From Doryteuthis pealeii (lineage: Eukaryota; Mollusca; Cephalopoda; Myopsida; Loliginidae), in the NCBI GenBank assembly GCA_023376005.1, contig CM042148.1, positions 76,456,799 to 76,520,798 on the forward strand: a stretch of 64,000 nt of DNA, given 5' to 3'. The notes under the pieces were generated by a model. It had not been told where the DNA came from. It saw only the letters and a program-made list of their open reading frames with translations, and did not search any database. Within the stretch, counting starts at the first letter, position 1, and every line of letters starts with the position of its first letter. Positions 1 through 10,687 of the stretch are shown here, piece by piece. Both the position numbers and the translations under genes were made by a program.

Positions 1-1499
1 CGCAAATCTAGGTTATTCAGTGAGGATTAAAATCATTACAGTTGTAAATACACCGTTATATTTCTAATGAATGTTCCATAGCTAGGCACACGACTTAATT
101 TTGTTAGGCACAAGGTCAAAATGATGTGTAACAGTTTAGATGAAATAAAATTTCATGACTCATATTTTCTGGCGAATCAGAAAAGAGAAAAAATTCCTGA
201 CCAATCAACATGCAGTTCATCTAAACTCATTTTTGGAGTTTATTGTGAATTATGAATAATCAGTTTTCTTTTCATGAATGGAAATCGACTTATCGCATCT
301 TATGATATTGAAGACACTTTAATTTACATTTAATATAATATTATGAAAGGCCATGTACAAGTAATAAAAGTCTATAGCATCTGAATCCATACCTTTCCCA
401 AAAGTATTAATTTCAAAAGTGAACGTTATAGCGCGATTGGAGTTCGAACTCGCTTACTATGATGTTACAATCCATTACGTGAGCCGGGGACATCTCCAGC
501 AAATTTTCTAACTCTGCATCAAACATTTTTACCGCCTATCGAAGACAGATTCACAAATCTTTTCCTAAGTTATTATCGCATTAACCAACCATATGTACAT
601 AAGCCAAGGTCTGCGTTGGCAAAACTCTATTTAAAAGCCATTTGTTCCGTTAGCGTTGGATAAACGGGTAGCGCATTAGGGTTTGATCATCTTTAATGGG
701 GTCTAACTGGCGAGGGGGTATTATATTGAAAGACCCGAAACCCCCCAATGAACCAGTTAATAATAACATAACTGATGACGCTACCCAGCGCTGTTTAGTA
801 ACACAGGCGTATCTCAATATAGATTCTTAATAGGAGTAAATTCTTTTTTTCTTATTTTTCATGTTGGTAGCATTAAAATTTCATGCACAGAATTAGGCTT
901 GTGTCAGATCCATTCAAAATGAAAATTTCTGGTATCCCCTCTCAAAAACAAAAACAAAAAAAAAGAAATTTGTATGTAATAATTGAAATGTATTTGCCGA
1001 AATGAAACGGGTTTTAATGGTGTTTGTCTGTATCTCTGAGATATTGGTACAGAAGCGGCTGATATTGACCCGTGGCAATGTTTTTGACGGGACATTTAAA
1101 AAATTAATGTCACAGTTCACAATGTTATTGCACAGAATTGTGTTCGACAGAGTTGCTTATTTCAGAAACTTCTGTGTCAAAAGAAAATTTCACTCTAAAT
1201 ATTACTTATTCAATATTACAGCAAAATATTTGACTAAAAGATTAACTAATTATTTTTAATGCATCATTGTTTTATAGTATAAATAACTTTTTCAGTGTTT
1301 CAAAATTTGCCCAATTGTATTAAATCTCAACTCAAAAATTCAGACAAATACTATCAAATCAGTTACGGACACGATATATTGCAATAAAAAGACAAATATG
1401 AAAAAGTTATTTAACACCATGTTTGTTTAACAGTCAAACTATACTTGGGCGGACAAGGTACACCTGAAGAAGGCCGGAGGGTACAAAAATTCAGACAAA
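1..1499. other. AT-rich intergenic or repeat-derived DNA, no gene seen
   Basis: No coding region is supported; the longest frame (1002-1259) has no recognisable motif. A tRNA-like B box is visible on the minus strand at 440-451. The stretch 1320-1490 resembles the repeat flanking fold-back P elsewhere: it has the same sequence of words around 'aattcagacaaata' and 'ctgaagaaggccggaggg', seen again near 21720-21860 and 22320. Confidence 0.6.
425..500 (-). repeat. tRNA-like SINE head remnant (SINE B-related)
   Basis: Read on the minus strand, this has a B-box-like GAGTTCGAACTCC and, downstream toward lower coordinates, the words TTTTGGGAAAGGTAT that follow the head in SINE B. The A box is weak. 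It is a diverged head of the same tRNA-derived family that recurs near 4441 and 48340. Confidence 0.5.
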
Positions 1500-1964
1500 T
1501 GGGACGCAAGTTCAAATCCTGGACGAGGCTGTTTGCGTTTCACATAGCGCTAATACTCTTGGAAAAGGTACGAATCCAGTTATAGACTGGGTTGTTTAAC
1601 CTTGATTAGGCAACCAGTCTAGGAGAAGAAAAAACTGAATTGAAGCCTGTAGGGCCGGTTTAGCTCAGTCAGTAGAGTGATCAACTAGGAACCTCAAGGT
1701 TCCTGGTTCGATACCGGCCCTCGCCAACTCAGCATATGAATAGCACAGGGATCTATGCGGTAAAGCAAGGAGCTGATAGTAGGTGTGGCGCTCCACCTCA
1801 TAGGCCAAAACAACCTCCTTGGTCTAGTGCTAATGAAAAGGGGATAGAACCCCTCGCTGGTTGGGTGATAACGACTTTAGGCCACCCCGACGACTACTTA
1901 TTAAACTCCGCTGGAGAAATTGACCCTTTGTCACATCCTACTTGTGCGGGTGGGTTGGCAAATA
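1500..1964 (+). repeat. tRNA-SINE B, interrupted by SINE A
   Basis: The left part (1500-1650) runs from a B-box-like AGTTCAAATCC through the family words CACATAGCGCTAATA and GCAACCAGTCTAGGAG. The right part (1901-1964) resumes with the family's end, GTCACATCCTACTTGTGCGG followed by GGGTTGGCAAATA. A complete SINE A lies between them. The 5' end of the tRNA head is missing or too diverged to see. Confidence 0.7.
1651..1900 (+). repeat. tRNA-SINE A, full-length copy
   Basis: The tRNA-like head has an A box TTAGCTCAGTCAGTAGAG and a B box GGTTCGATACC with the 3' side of the acceptor stem GGCCC. It is followed by the family body (ATGAATAGCACAGGGATCT, then GGCGCTCCACCTCA, then GCCACCCCGACGAC). These are the signatures of a Pol III-transcribed SINE mobilised by a partner LINE. 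It sits inside a SINE B. Confidence 0.85.
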
Positions 1965-2602
1965 TCTTATTATAATGGAGATTGTGTGTTTTTCTGTCTG
2001 TAACCGAAACTATATTACTACTCAAGTCACAATTCCCTTAATTATTTACGTCAAATACTCCATGATTTCATTCTTTTAAACCTTCAGTTATTAATAAAAA
2101 TTGTTTTACATTATTAATACTGTTGACCATATCTACGTACTAATAACATGCAATTGTATTTATATATACAACAAAATAGCGGTTTACAGTTTGAACGAGA
2201 AGGCTAATTTGCATATTGATATTTAAAATTTTATTTTAATAAATATGTACTTGGTATTATTGATTTCTAATTGTTTGGTTTTATCTTAATGAATATAAAC
2301 AAAAATCTTGTGGATAAATCTTAAAAGAAATTTATTTACAAGAAGAAATAACTGTAATATTATCCTTTACTTCCTATTTTAACTAAATAGTTAAATTAGG
2401 AAAATTTACCAATGAAAGAGGGGAGTAATGGAAAATAATGGAATAGTTAGTTTCGAAGTTCATTTTTTCGATTATACCCCCTCTGTTGCAGATCTTTTTA
2501 TCTGCATTCTTAGTCAGTTTCATTAGCCTTTCTAATTTAATATGATATTTTATTATATCAAAACTTAAATACTTGCACCCGGAGGGTGCATATATTTGCT
2601 AG
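1965..2602 (+). mobile_element. Nonautonomous Helitron (638 bp)
   Basis: It begins with TC directly after a host A and continues with TTATTATAATGGAGATTGTG. It ends with a perfect 6-bp GC hairpin (GCACCC 2575-2580, loop GGA, GGGTGC 2584-2589), then 9 nt and CTAG (2599-2602) before a host T. TC start, subterminal hairpin, CTAG end, A/T target and no target duplication are the diagnostic set for Helitrons. No Rep/helicase coding sequence is present, so it depends on an autonomous partner. It is inserted against the 3' end of a SINE B. Confidence 0.88.
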
Positions 2603-2884
2603 TGTATATAATCATTTTACTTCAGTGTGATAGAAATAATCTATTAACAACTACTGGTGGGTAGTTTATTCCGAATAAAGGAATTGTGATAATCTATAAC
2701 TTAATGGAATCATAAATGTACAGTATTTTGCCGGTGGATAATACACACCTTAAAATGATCATAATATTACATTCCGTCCTGTTATTTTTACTGTAAGGCC
2801 TAGCACGAATGTTACGAACAAGCTAATTCTTTACTTCAGTTTGGCCTGTCCGAGAGATAAGATTTCCCTCCCCTTAAAAAAGTG
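2603..2884. other. AT-rich spacer, nothing recognised
   Basis: No frame, tRNA-like head or terminal repeat that I can recognise. Confidence 0.5.
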
Positions 2885-3055
2885 GGTATCTAGGGTATAT
2901 CTAAACTGCATCTGATGGCGAGGCTCTAGTCCTGGATCTCTTAGAAGTGTGAAGTGACCTTTCATTGCCATTAATCCCAGGTCCACTCTCACCCGGAATG
3001 ATATTACCTGTTAGGGTTCCATTTGTGGGTCAAATACGAGGTTCTTTCAAAAAGT
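2885..3055 (-). repeat. Repeat D fragment
   Basis: The minus strand carries the family words AACCCTAACAGGTAATA, ATTCCGGGTGAGAGTGGACC and GATGCAGTTTAGATATA, found in the same order at 3540-3740, 9230-9400 and 16700-16860. No coding capacity. The class of this repeat is unknown to me. Confidence 0.7.
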
Positions 3056-3424
3056 CATTAGCCTCACCCAGGTACTTTATGACTCGGGTCTCTGTTTTGT
3101 TCATTTTTCGATTAGTCGCACATCTCTCACCTGTACAGAGATTAAGATAAGAATATGAATTAGTTTATCTAGTTTTATAAGAAGCGAGTATTTTTAGAAA
3201 ATGCTGAGAACTTCTTGAACGACCAACGTATATATGTTTAAAAATTGTTCTTATGTGATAGGAATACTTGAAATTATAGAATTGTGTGAAAATTATTAAT
3301 ATTAGATAGGAATATATATACTGAATATAACTGAACAAACTCTTAAGAAACCACTGCACAAAAAATGTAAATATGAATATACAAAGAACGTAATTTTCTA
3401 ACATCTAGGCATAAAATAACCCTA

Positions 3425-3760
3425 GACAGGTTGGTTAGTTGGTTGGATTTTACGGCATGTCAACCTTGTTGGTTTATTTTATGCTGAATATGTTCTGTTT
3501 CAATCATTCTTGAATGGTATTCAATGTTTTTTAAATCTCACTTTTTTTTCTATTTAACCCAAGGATGGGGTCATAACAGGTACTACCATTCCGGGTTAGA
3601 GAAAACCTGGGAGTAATGAGGATGGAGTATTCTACACTCCCCAAAGATCCAGAATTGGAACTTCATCATGAGATGCAGTTTAACATCATACCCAGGACAC
3701 CTCGACAGGTTGACATACCATTAAAATCAACACTCAATCATTTTTTATGATATGAACCCA
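3425..3760 (+). repeat. Repeat D, near-complete copy
   Basis: The left end is GGTTGGTTAGTTGGTTGGAT followed by the words GGCATGTCAACCTTGTTGG and TTTATGCTGAATATGTT. The central block holds TACTACCATTCCGGGTTAG, and the right part ends near GACAGGTTGACATACCATTA. Comparing this copy with those near 16900, 19830 and 25620 defines the family's extent. Confidence 0.7.
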
Positions 3761-4125
3761 CACATAATAAATCAGGGATTGGAAGAATGTTTTGTATGCC
3801 AATCCTCCGAGCGAAGAATACTCAACTGCCTGCCTTGAAAATCAGCATTGGTAACCATAGCTCTTTGTTTTCCCTAAGGACGAACACCGATCCCTGTCAA
3901 ATTCCCACCTTCCCCAACCGCAAGTAAAACTAGTGGAATTATATTTGTTTTTTGTTTTTTATTCGCTGGTTTCCGGGCCTGCGGGATTGGATGCCAATAA
4001 CAATTAGCTGAATCTTGGTGTCCGGAGACCAGTCTCACAGGCAGCATATACTCATTAGAGTAGGAGGAGTAGCATCACGCGATCTTTGAGTTACCGAATG
4101 GCGGGTGGGTACTCTACAACCCCCC

Positions 4126-4228
4126 CCCCAAAAAAAAAAAACGTGTGTCGTATTCGTTCTCATGGGTGAAAAATGAACCCTATTATATTTCTTTCAGAAA
4201 ACAATGCACTGAAAGTAGAAAACTAAAG

Positions 4229-4270
<42 letters not shown>
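4126..4270. repeat. Poly-C/poly-A run and (TA)n microsatellite
   Basis: A C9/A11 junction at about 4122-4141 is followed at 4230-4270 by about 20 TA dinucleotides. Simple sequence only. Confidence 0.9.
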
Positions 4271-4271
<1 letters not shown>

Positions 4272-4435
4272 TCAATGAAAACAGAATGAAAAAAATCCCG
4301 GTTCTATAGTTTGTAATTACACAATACAAACTTCCGCCCAGAGGAAGTAGAGAATTATCCTGATGATCCGTCGGGAGAAACCTAGGTAGATATTACCTGA
4401 CTCATAAGGCTTACTTTATTGTTTATATGAGTGGG

Positions 4436-4530
4436 GTGTCCCTATGGCGTAGTTGCTAAAGTACTGGACTGCGAAATCGTAGTGAGTAAATTTGAACACT
4501 AGTCGTGCTATTACGTTCATTTTCGAACTA
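4436..4530 (+). repeat. tRNA-like SINE head (SINE B-related)
   Basis: An A-box-like TGGCGTAGTTGCTAAAG lies about 33 nt before a degenerate B box (GTAAATTTGAACACT), the spacing expected of a tRNA-derived Pol III promoter. The following TCGTGCTATTACGTTCA matches the SINE B-related remnant at 425-500 read in reverse. The body is truncated. Confidence 0.6.
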
Positions 4531-4544
4531 ATAACTAATAAATC

Positions 4545-4785
4545 ACTCAAGACCCAGATATAAGTTAAATAGTACCACTACTGTTCTTCTACGAGGATGA
4601 ATTTGGCATTAAATCGCTCACGAAGGTTGATATGCCATTAAACAAGGGAACAATGAGTTCTAAAAAATGTGTTTAAAAAAAATTGAGTACCCATCATAAA
4701 TGAATAAAACAAAACGTCGTCGGCATAAAATGACCCAATGGGTTGACATGCCGTTAAATCACACCAACTAACCAGCCAATCCAGT
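4545..4785 (-). repeat. Repeat D fragment
   Basis: The minus strand runs from the GGTTAGTTGGTGTGATTTA end through GGCATGTCAACCCATTGGG. Toward lower coordinates lie a TTAAATAGTACCACTACTG block and a second gcattaaatcgctcacgaag-type end, so this may be two overlapping fragments. Confidence 0.55.
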
Positions 4786-5100
4786 GAGATGATATCCAAA
4801 CTTCTCGTGGGGGATTTTACGGACCATCGACTTTTCGAAGATCAAGTTCCACGGTAAGATTAAGAAATTTTCAACGCCTGTAATCATGTCATCTGTTATT
4901 AACAAAATTTTACGCGATAAAGCATTGGATTTAAGATGGTAGACGGCACCCACATCGTGGGGGAAGATTTACTCATTAGCCAAGAAGTATGTTGTTAGAA
5001 GTTCCCTCTTGAAGGGAGGCGCTCTTGTAGATGCCAATTTTATTAGCTTTCTAAACGAATTAGAGCTTCCTAGTCAATGTTCAGGGGAGCGCGGAAGTGA

Positions 5101-5595
5101 TCTTGGAGTTCATAGGGAGGAGGGAGAGAGAAAGATGGTGGAAAGAAAGATAGGGGAATGGAAAGAGTAAGAGAGAAGAGAGGGGAAAGAGAGAAGGAGG
5201 GAAAGAGTAAGAAAGGAGAAGAGGGAAAGAATAAGAGAAGGAGAAAGAGAAGGGGAAAGAGAGAGGTGAAAGAAAAAGTAAGAATGGGAAAGAAAGAGTA
5301 AGAGTGAGAGAGAGAAAGAGAGAGAGAGGGGAAAGAGAGTAAGAGAGAAGGAAGAAAGAGAAGAAGGAGAAGAGAGGAGTAAGAGAGAGAGAGGAAGGAA
5401 GAGAAAGAGTAAGAGAGAAGGGGAAAGAGAGGAGGGGAAAGAAAGAGTAAGAGAGAGGGGGAAAGAGAAGGGAAGAGAGAAAGAGGGAAAGAAAGAGTAA
5501 GAGGGAAGAAAGAAAGAGTAAGAGAGAGAGGGAGAAAGAGAAGAGAGAGGGAGAGGGGAGGAGTAAGCGAGAGAGGGGAGAAAGAGTAAGAGATA
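5101..5595. repeat. Polypurine minisatellite, about 490 bp
   Basis: The plus strand is almost only A and G. It consists of degenerate units built on GAAAGAGTAAGAGAGAG with variable GGGGAAAG and GAAGG insertions. The minus strand reads as Ser/Leu/Pro-rich frames, which follow from TCTCTT-type composition and do not indicate a gene. A mirror-symmetric purine tract of this size can form triplex DNA. Confidence 0.9.
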
Positions 5596-5599
5596 TATT

Positions 5600-6298
5600 G
5601 AATGAGGAAGGTATAATATATCATATTTCACGTATGGCTCACAATACCAAACATTTACTATTCAATAAAATAAACATTTCTACATTTTTATACAAGTCTA
5701 TGTGACTTTAAGGTAGTCAGAAGTATGGCGTCAAGAGTGGTTGTAGTCAAAGGCAAATAATCAAACTATCCAATCCTTTACTTCTGTATATAGAGGTATG
5801 ACACCCCTCGTCCCCCAGACACGGGTTAAAATAGTACCACTAATGTCCTTCTACAAAGATGTCTTTGGCATTAGATAACCCTCGAAGTTTGATAAGTCAT
5901 TAAACAAACAAACCAAACCAAACCAAACCCTTCCCCCGTCCCCAGTTATCTGATATAAAGTCATCAAATGAACTTTTCAGCCCCCCACCTCTTAAGCTAA
6001 GCCAAGCTTTGTAAAATATATATGCCTAAGTGCTAATGGTCAATATTTCAAACCCGGTAAAAGAACTTCGAATACTGATTTTCAAGGTGAACAAGAGGAC
6101 AATACTTCTAAAATTGACGTAACACCATCTTCCCACTTCAAATTCCTCGCATCTGGTCGTGTTTCGGACTAAATAATGATTGGAGGCATGAACTGCATCG
6201 TAGTTCAAATAGAAGCCATGATATTGATCTAAAAGCAGGTTGGTTGTATGTGTTGTTGTACAGCATATCAACCCATTTTTTATCATTTAATGCAGAAG
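5600..6298. other. AT-rich spacer with a small repeat D remnant
   Basis: A repeat D-type end is visible near 5815-5930 (ACGGGTTAAAATAGTACCAC, then a cattaaacaaacaaacc tail). The rest is unassigned; the 86-codon minus frame at 6026-6286 has no recognisable domain. Confidence 0.5.
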
Positions 6299-6299
6299 G

Positions 6300-6552
6300 T
6301 GCCGGTTTAGCTCAGTTGGTAGAGCACCCGCCGAGTAAACGCAAGGTTCCTCGTTCGACACCGGTCCCCGCTAACTCAGCGTATGAGTAGCACAGATTGG
6401 GTAATCTGATTGTGCGGTAAAGTGGGAAGCTGAGGGTAAGTGTGGCACTCCATCTCAGCAAAAACAATCCCCTGGTCTAGCGCTAGCGAAAAGGGTATAG
6501 ACTCCTTCGCTATCCGGGTGAAACCGACAATAGGTCACTCCGCCAATTTTAC
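6300..6552 (+). repeat. tRNA-SINE A
   Basis: The head shows A box TTAGCTCAGTTGGTAGAGCA, better preserved than in other copies, and B box CGTTCGACACC. The body contains GCGTATGAGTAGCACAGATT with a short local duplication (GGGTAATCTGATTGTGCGG), then GGTCTAGCGCTAGCGAAAAG. The 3' end is near TCACTCCGCCAATTTTAC. A short direct repeat TTAATG flanks it but is too short to call a target duplication. Confidence 0.83.
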
Positions 6553-7276
6553 TTAATGTCGAATCATGTTATTTTGGTATCAGGTTGTATCATGACTGAA
6601 TTATCAAATACATTGAAAATTCAGTAAATGTTTATTACTTTTTGTACAGGAATATAAATAGAGTCAACGCGCAGCTCTCCAACAGTATGAATGGCTACTC
6701 GACTAGTAGTGACACGATTACAAATACTACCACGTAACTCGACTACGAATAACCTCGCGTATTCGTATCTTAAATGTGTTCCGTCGGACGAGTCCAAGTA
6801 TCTTGTAGGGGGAAATATCTTCCCTTGCAACAGTTTGCTTACAGTGCCTGCTGTTGCTTAAGTGGTCACCCCTATAAGTATTGAACAGGCTTATTGCTGC
6901 TTAACTTCGGTGAACTTTCAAGATGGGCGCAATACAATCTTCCTAATCCTAATTTCTCCTTATTTAGCTTCTTTTTTTTTTTACCAGTGTGAATAGTAAA
7001 TATTTACAAAATTACTGGAACGAATGCCAACCGCGAAATAAGTGTTTTTCCGTTCACTGTGCTGGTAGCCTGGTTCCCTGTTACGATGCTTTTCATGTAA
7101 AGGTTTACCTTTTGCCACTGAACTATACTAGACAAACATCGCATATTCACAGTAGTTTTATGGAGGCGTTATAATTTACTGTTTTAATCATTGCCAAGTA
7201 GATAATGATAAGTAGCCAATATTTATCAGATTAATAATTGCTTTTTTAATGCTAACCTTCCTTCATTTTTTTTACT

Positions 7277-7279
<3 letters not shown>
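6553..7279. other. AT-rich DNA, nothing recognised
   Basis: Frames at 6621-6830 (minus) and 6989-7174 (plus) have no motif, signal or family resemblance that I can identify. I see no tRNA-like or terminal-repeat structure. Confidence 0.5.
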
Positions 7280-7353
<74 letters not shown>

Positions 7354-7507
7354 TACTAAGTTTAAAGTAAATAGACTTAAATAATGTGGATAGAGCATTT
7401 ATATCTACTAGTAGGACCTACCAGAGTATGATAATTTAATTATTACAAGGTTTGATATGTTCAATTAAGAGCTATTGCAAAAATTTCAATATGTAAAAAA
7501 AAAAAAA

Positions 7508-7577
<70 letters not shown>
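7280..7577. repeat. (TA)n(TG)n and (TC)n microsatellites
   Basis: TA repeats at about 7281-7315 pass directly into TG repeats to about 7350. A separate 67-bp TC run occupies 7511-7577, after a poly-A. The TC run lies inside the element E fragment described next. Confidence 0.9.
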
Positions 7578-7581
<4 letters not shown>

Positions 7582-7770
7582 ATGTTGGATTGAAACAGAT
7601 TAGCGTTATCACCACCTCTATCTTTTCTACATTATTTCTTTCTTTTTATTATATTTTTCTGTGTAATTTTTCTTCATTTTCTTTATAATAAAAACGAAAT
7701 GGTTCATTATTTAGCTGAGGTAACAACCCTCATAAGAAATAAGAATTCGGTGGATAAGCAATACTAGATA
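7400..7770 (-). repeat. Element E fragment (homologous to the outer arm of the 5-kb palindrome)
   Basis: Words such as AATTAAGAGCTATTGC, GATTGAAACAGATTAGCGTT and AAATGGTTCATTATTTAGC occur in the same order at 54680-55270 and, inverted, at 50270-50900. This fragment has no GCR insertion, whereas both palindrome arms carry one between the corresponding words. The element class is unknown. Confidence 0.65.
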
Positions 7771-7916
7771 ATAGGATCAATATTAAGAAACATATCAATA
7801 TGTAGATGTTAGGATAGCATGGACATGATTTTCAAACCTGGTTTGAAAATCGCATTGGCGAGAAACTATCAGTTTCAAAGCGCTGTTGAGTTCATGTCCA
7901 CGCTCTCCAAACTTTT

Positions 7917-7918
<2 letters not shown>

Positions 7919-7957
<39 letters not shown>
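7919..7957. repeat. (TA)n microsatellite
   Basis: About 19 TA units directly after a T-rich stretch. Just upstream, 7830-7860 contains a short inverted repeat (TTTTCAAACCTGGTTTGAAAA). Confidence 0.9.
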
Positions 7958-7961
<4 letters not shown>

Positions 7962-8269
7962 GAATTACAATTTAAAGTTAAAATCTTTTTTAATCCTAAA
8001 AATCTTTACAGAGCTCAATGCACGAAAATGCAGAGAAATATCACAATACATTTCAAGTATAAACAATACGAGATAGCAACTCAGACTTTGACGTAACCGG
8101 TCCTCAGGTGAGCTATTATTCAAAACGTCTTATTTTTTTCACATTCAACTAAACAAATATGTAATCTTTTTTTGAGTCACGTGACTTTCACTTAGGTGAC
8201 ATACTAAGTCTCGTTGCTCAATCAGGCACCAAATTACAAAGTAGGAATTTACTTTAATGCCGGCACTTT

Positions 8270-8270
8270 G

Positions 8271-8319
<49 letters not shown>

Positions 8320-8363
8320 TCTACAGGCACACACACACAACACATATATATATATAACATTCT

Positions 8364-8394
<31 letters not shown>

Positions 8395-8747
8395 ACATTC
8401 TACACACACACACACACACACACACACTTATATATATATATATACATCCTACACGCACGCACGCACCCACATATATATATATATCATTCTACACGCACAC
8501 ACATATATACATATATAACATTTTACACGCAAGCACACACGCATATATGTGTCTGTGTGTGTGCGTGTAGAATGTTATATATATATATATGTGTGTGTGT
8601 GCGTGTAGAATGTTATATATGTGTGTATGTTTGCCTGTAGAATGTTATATATATATATATATATATAACATTCTACCCGCACACATATATATATGTCTGT
8701 GTGTGTGCGCGTGTGTGTTTGCGCAACACGGCAAAGCGTTGAATGTT

Positions 8748-8787
<40 letters not shown>

Positions 8788-8845
8788 TATCATTCTACAC
8801 GCACACACATTTATATTACATTCAACACTTTGACGAACGATAGGC
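8270..8845. repeat. Compound TA/CA minisatellite that switches orientation
   Basis: Units of TA run, ACATTCTAC word and CACACACA run repeat on the plus strand from about 8273 to 8540. The same unit then appears inverted (GTGTAGAATGTTATAT) at about 8565-8650, and flips again at about 8665-8690 and 8790-8820. The long Tyr/Thr/His-like frames here are a consequence of the dinucleotides. Confidence 0.9.
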
Positions 8846-8889
8846 ACAAGTATATTAATATATAGATTGCTTTAAAAAAGTATCAATCC

Positions 8890-9500
8890 GGAGGTTTTTG
8901 TCTGGTTGGTTTTACGACATTTCAAACCTTGTTGGGTAATTTTATGTCGACATCAGTTTAACAATTATAATCTTCAATCATATAAGGTAAAAAAGAGCTA
9001 TCTTCACAATCATTTCAACTCTCCATATTAAGTTGCGATGTTTCAAGAGCCAATGTAGGTATTTATCCAACACGGGTATGATGTTACACATGACCGCAAG
9101 TATGGGGCATCCAGCGAGGATCAAACTTGCTATTCAGTAGTAATTGATCTGCGAGACTAGATTGTCAATCATTGATTGGCACCAATGTATGATGCGCAAA
9201 ATTATTCTAAACATTATCTCAGAGAAGATATATTTAACCCATAGATGGGACCCTTACAGGTATTACCACTCCTGGTCTGATGTCCTGTGTATGATACTAA
9301 ATTGCATCTAGTTCGCAGGTCCACTCTGACCCGTAATGGTAGTACGTGTTGGGGTTGTATCTATGGATTAAATAGATAAAAAATGAGTTTTTTTTAAAAA
9401 CTGATTACCAAACAAGAATGAATAAAACAAACGCTTTCGGCATAAAATAACCCATCAAGGGTTGACCTATCGTAGAATTCAACCAACCAACCTAGTCAGA
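8890..9500. repeat. Repeat D fragments in both orientations
   Basis: The plus-strand D end occurs at 8893-8950 (GTCTGGTTGGTTTTACGACA, TTGTTGGGTAATTTTATG). A longer minus-strand copy spans about 9228-9500, with AACCCATAGATGGGACCCTT and TACTACCATTACGGGTCAG on its own strand, ending at CTAGGTTGGTTGGTTGAAT. The part between (8951-9227) is unassigned. Confidence 0.65.
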
Positions 9501-10401
9501 TTGAACATGCAACTGATTTAATACTTCCATGAGGTACATAAGTAGAACCTCACCACTAGATGAATTTTATATAATCAAAATAATATCTAGTAATGTCTAT
9601 TCGTTTTGTGCCAATTTGTTGCATTCGCGTAGGTTATTAATTGTTTCATCGCTGTCACCACATAACCTACACTTGCTATTATTCCATACAAGAAGTGGCT
9701 ACCCTGTGTTGCCTGAGTAGAAGGGTATAAAAAAGTTAATCTCGCAGATCCATTGATTGTTTTGGTCTTACATAATTGATTTATTTATGCCTTAATCACA
9801 AATGTCACCAATGACTTTCCCTTCTCTTACTATTATACAAATACTAATTTGTATATATCTCCCGATATATATATATAAAATCTTCATTATTTTTGCACAA
9901 AATTCATGTTCTGGTAGTAGTGAATGTGTATATATATTTACTTTGTCATCAATTGTTTTATTGTGGTAGTTTCCTCCGGACATACATACACACCAACTTT
10001 CCTTTATATATGTATAGGTAGCAAATATTGCTTCGACATATTTAGTTCTTATGGAAATATTTTCTACTGCTATCTGCGATTTTTCAGAACCGTCGTAAAT
10101 TTTTTTTACACCAAGTTGGATGATCTCATAGGTGAGACATTCACATTTATCAATCACTGTTAACTATATATATATATATAACGAAGTTTTCCGCTAAACA
10201 GAAGAACTTTCCACCTCTAATACATTTCTATGTCCAGATTATAGTAGCTCGTTAAACACTAAAAAGATTTTAAACTTTCTAAAAATAATTTCCTTCACAA
10301 GAAATTTTCCCCTGGTGATGACCTAAGGCCGAAACTAATTGAGAAAAACAAACAACTTAAAAGAAATATTCCTGTTTGTCTTATCCATTTTTGTTCATAA
10401 T

Positions 10402-10402
<1 letters not shown>
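9501..10402. other. AT-rich DNA, nothing recognised
   Basis: Overlapping frames at 9792-10157 (minus, 121 codons) and 9924-10163 (plus) contain no recognisable domain and lie between TA runs. Neither shows a credible initiation context or splice pattern. I treat the stretch as noncoding. Confidence 0.45.

Positions 10403-10466
<64 letters not shown>
10403..10466. repeat. (TA)n microsatellite
   Basis: About 32 uninterrupted TA units next to the hammerhead-bearing element. Confidence 0.92.
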
Positions 10467-10468
<2 letters not shown>

Positions 10469-10619
10469 GAATTTGATCATTTGCTTTTGAAGCATTGTTA
10501 AGTAAAGTATTTATATTTTTGAAGGCAATTACAATGCGTATATCGTTTATAGAATTCGATAATTATTGAAAATAATCATGTAAAGCAAACTTAGCGAGTA
10601 ACGTGCGCGACGTGGAACA

Positions 10620-10658
10620 CCGTACAGCTGTTTCAACTTTATTAAGTCTCATCAGCGG
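10620..10658 (-). ncRNA. Hammerhead ribozyme, type I, intact core
   Basis: All elements are visible on the minus strand. Stem I is CCG/CGG (10658-10656 with 10622-10620). The core is CTGATGA (10655-10649). Stem II is GACTT/AAGTT (10648-10644 with 10639-10635, closing G.U). GAAA is at 10634-10631. Stem III is 2 bp (AC/GT) with loop AGCT, and the cleavage triplet GTA (10625-10623) predicts a cut after A10623. A very short stem III with a self-complementary loop is typical of Penelope-type hammerheads, which often act as dimers. Stem I is only 3 bp before mismatches, so activity is uncertain. Confidence 0.72.
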
Positions 10659-10687
10659 AGTATACCTACGATCTCCCTCCGACAGAC

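Noticed and set aside
1736..1975. 79-codon plus frame
   Set aside because: It lies within the SINE A body and runs into the SINE B tail; no protein homology.
5070..5631. Two long minus-strand frames (173 and 184 codons)
   Set aside because: They are the Ser/Leu/Pro translation of a polypurine minisatellite. Open frames are expected there because stop codons are rare in CT-only sequence.
8145..8847. Tyr/Ile/Thr/His-rich frames
   Set aside because: They translate TA and CA dinucleotide repeats.
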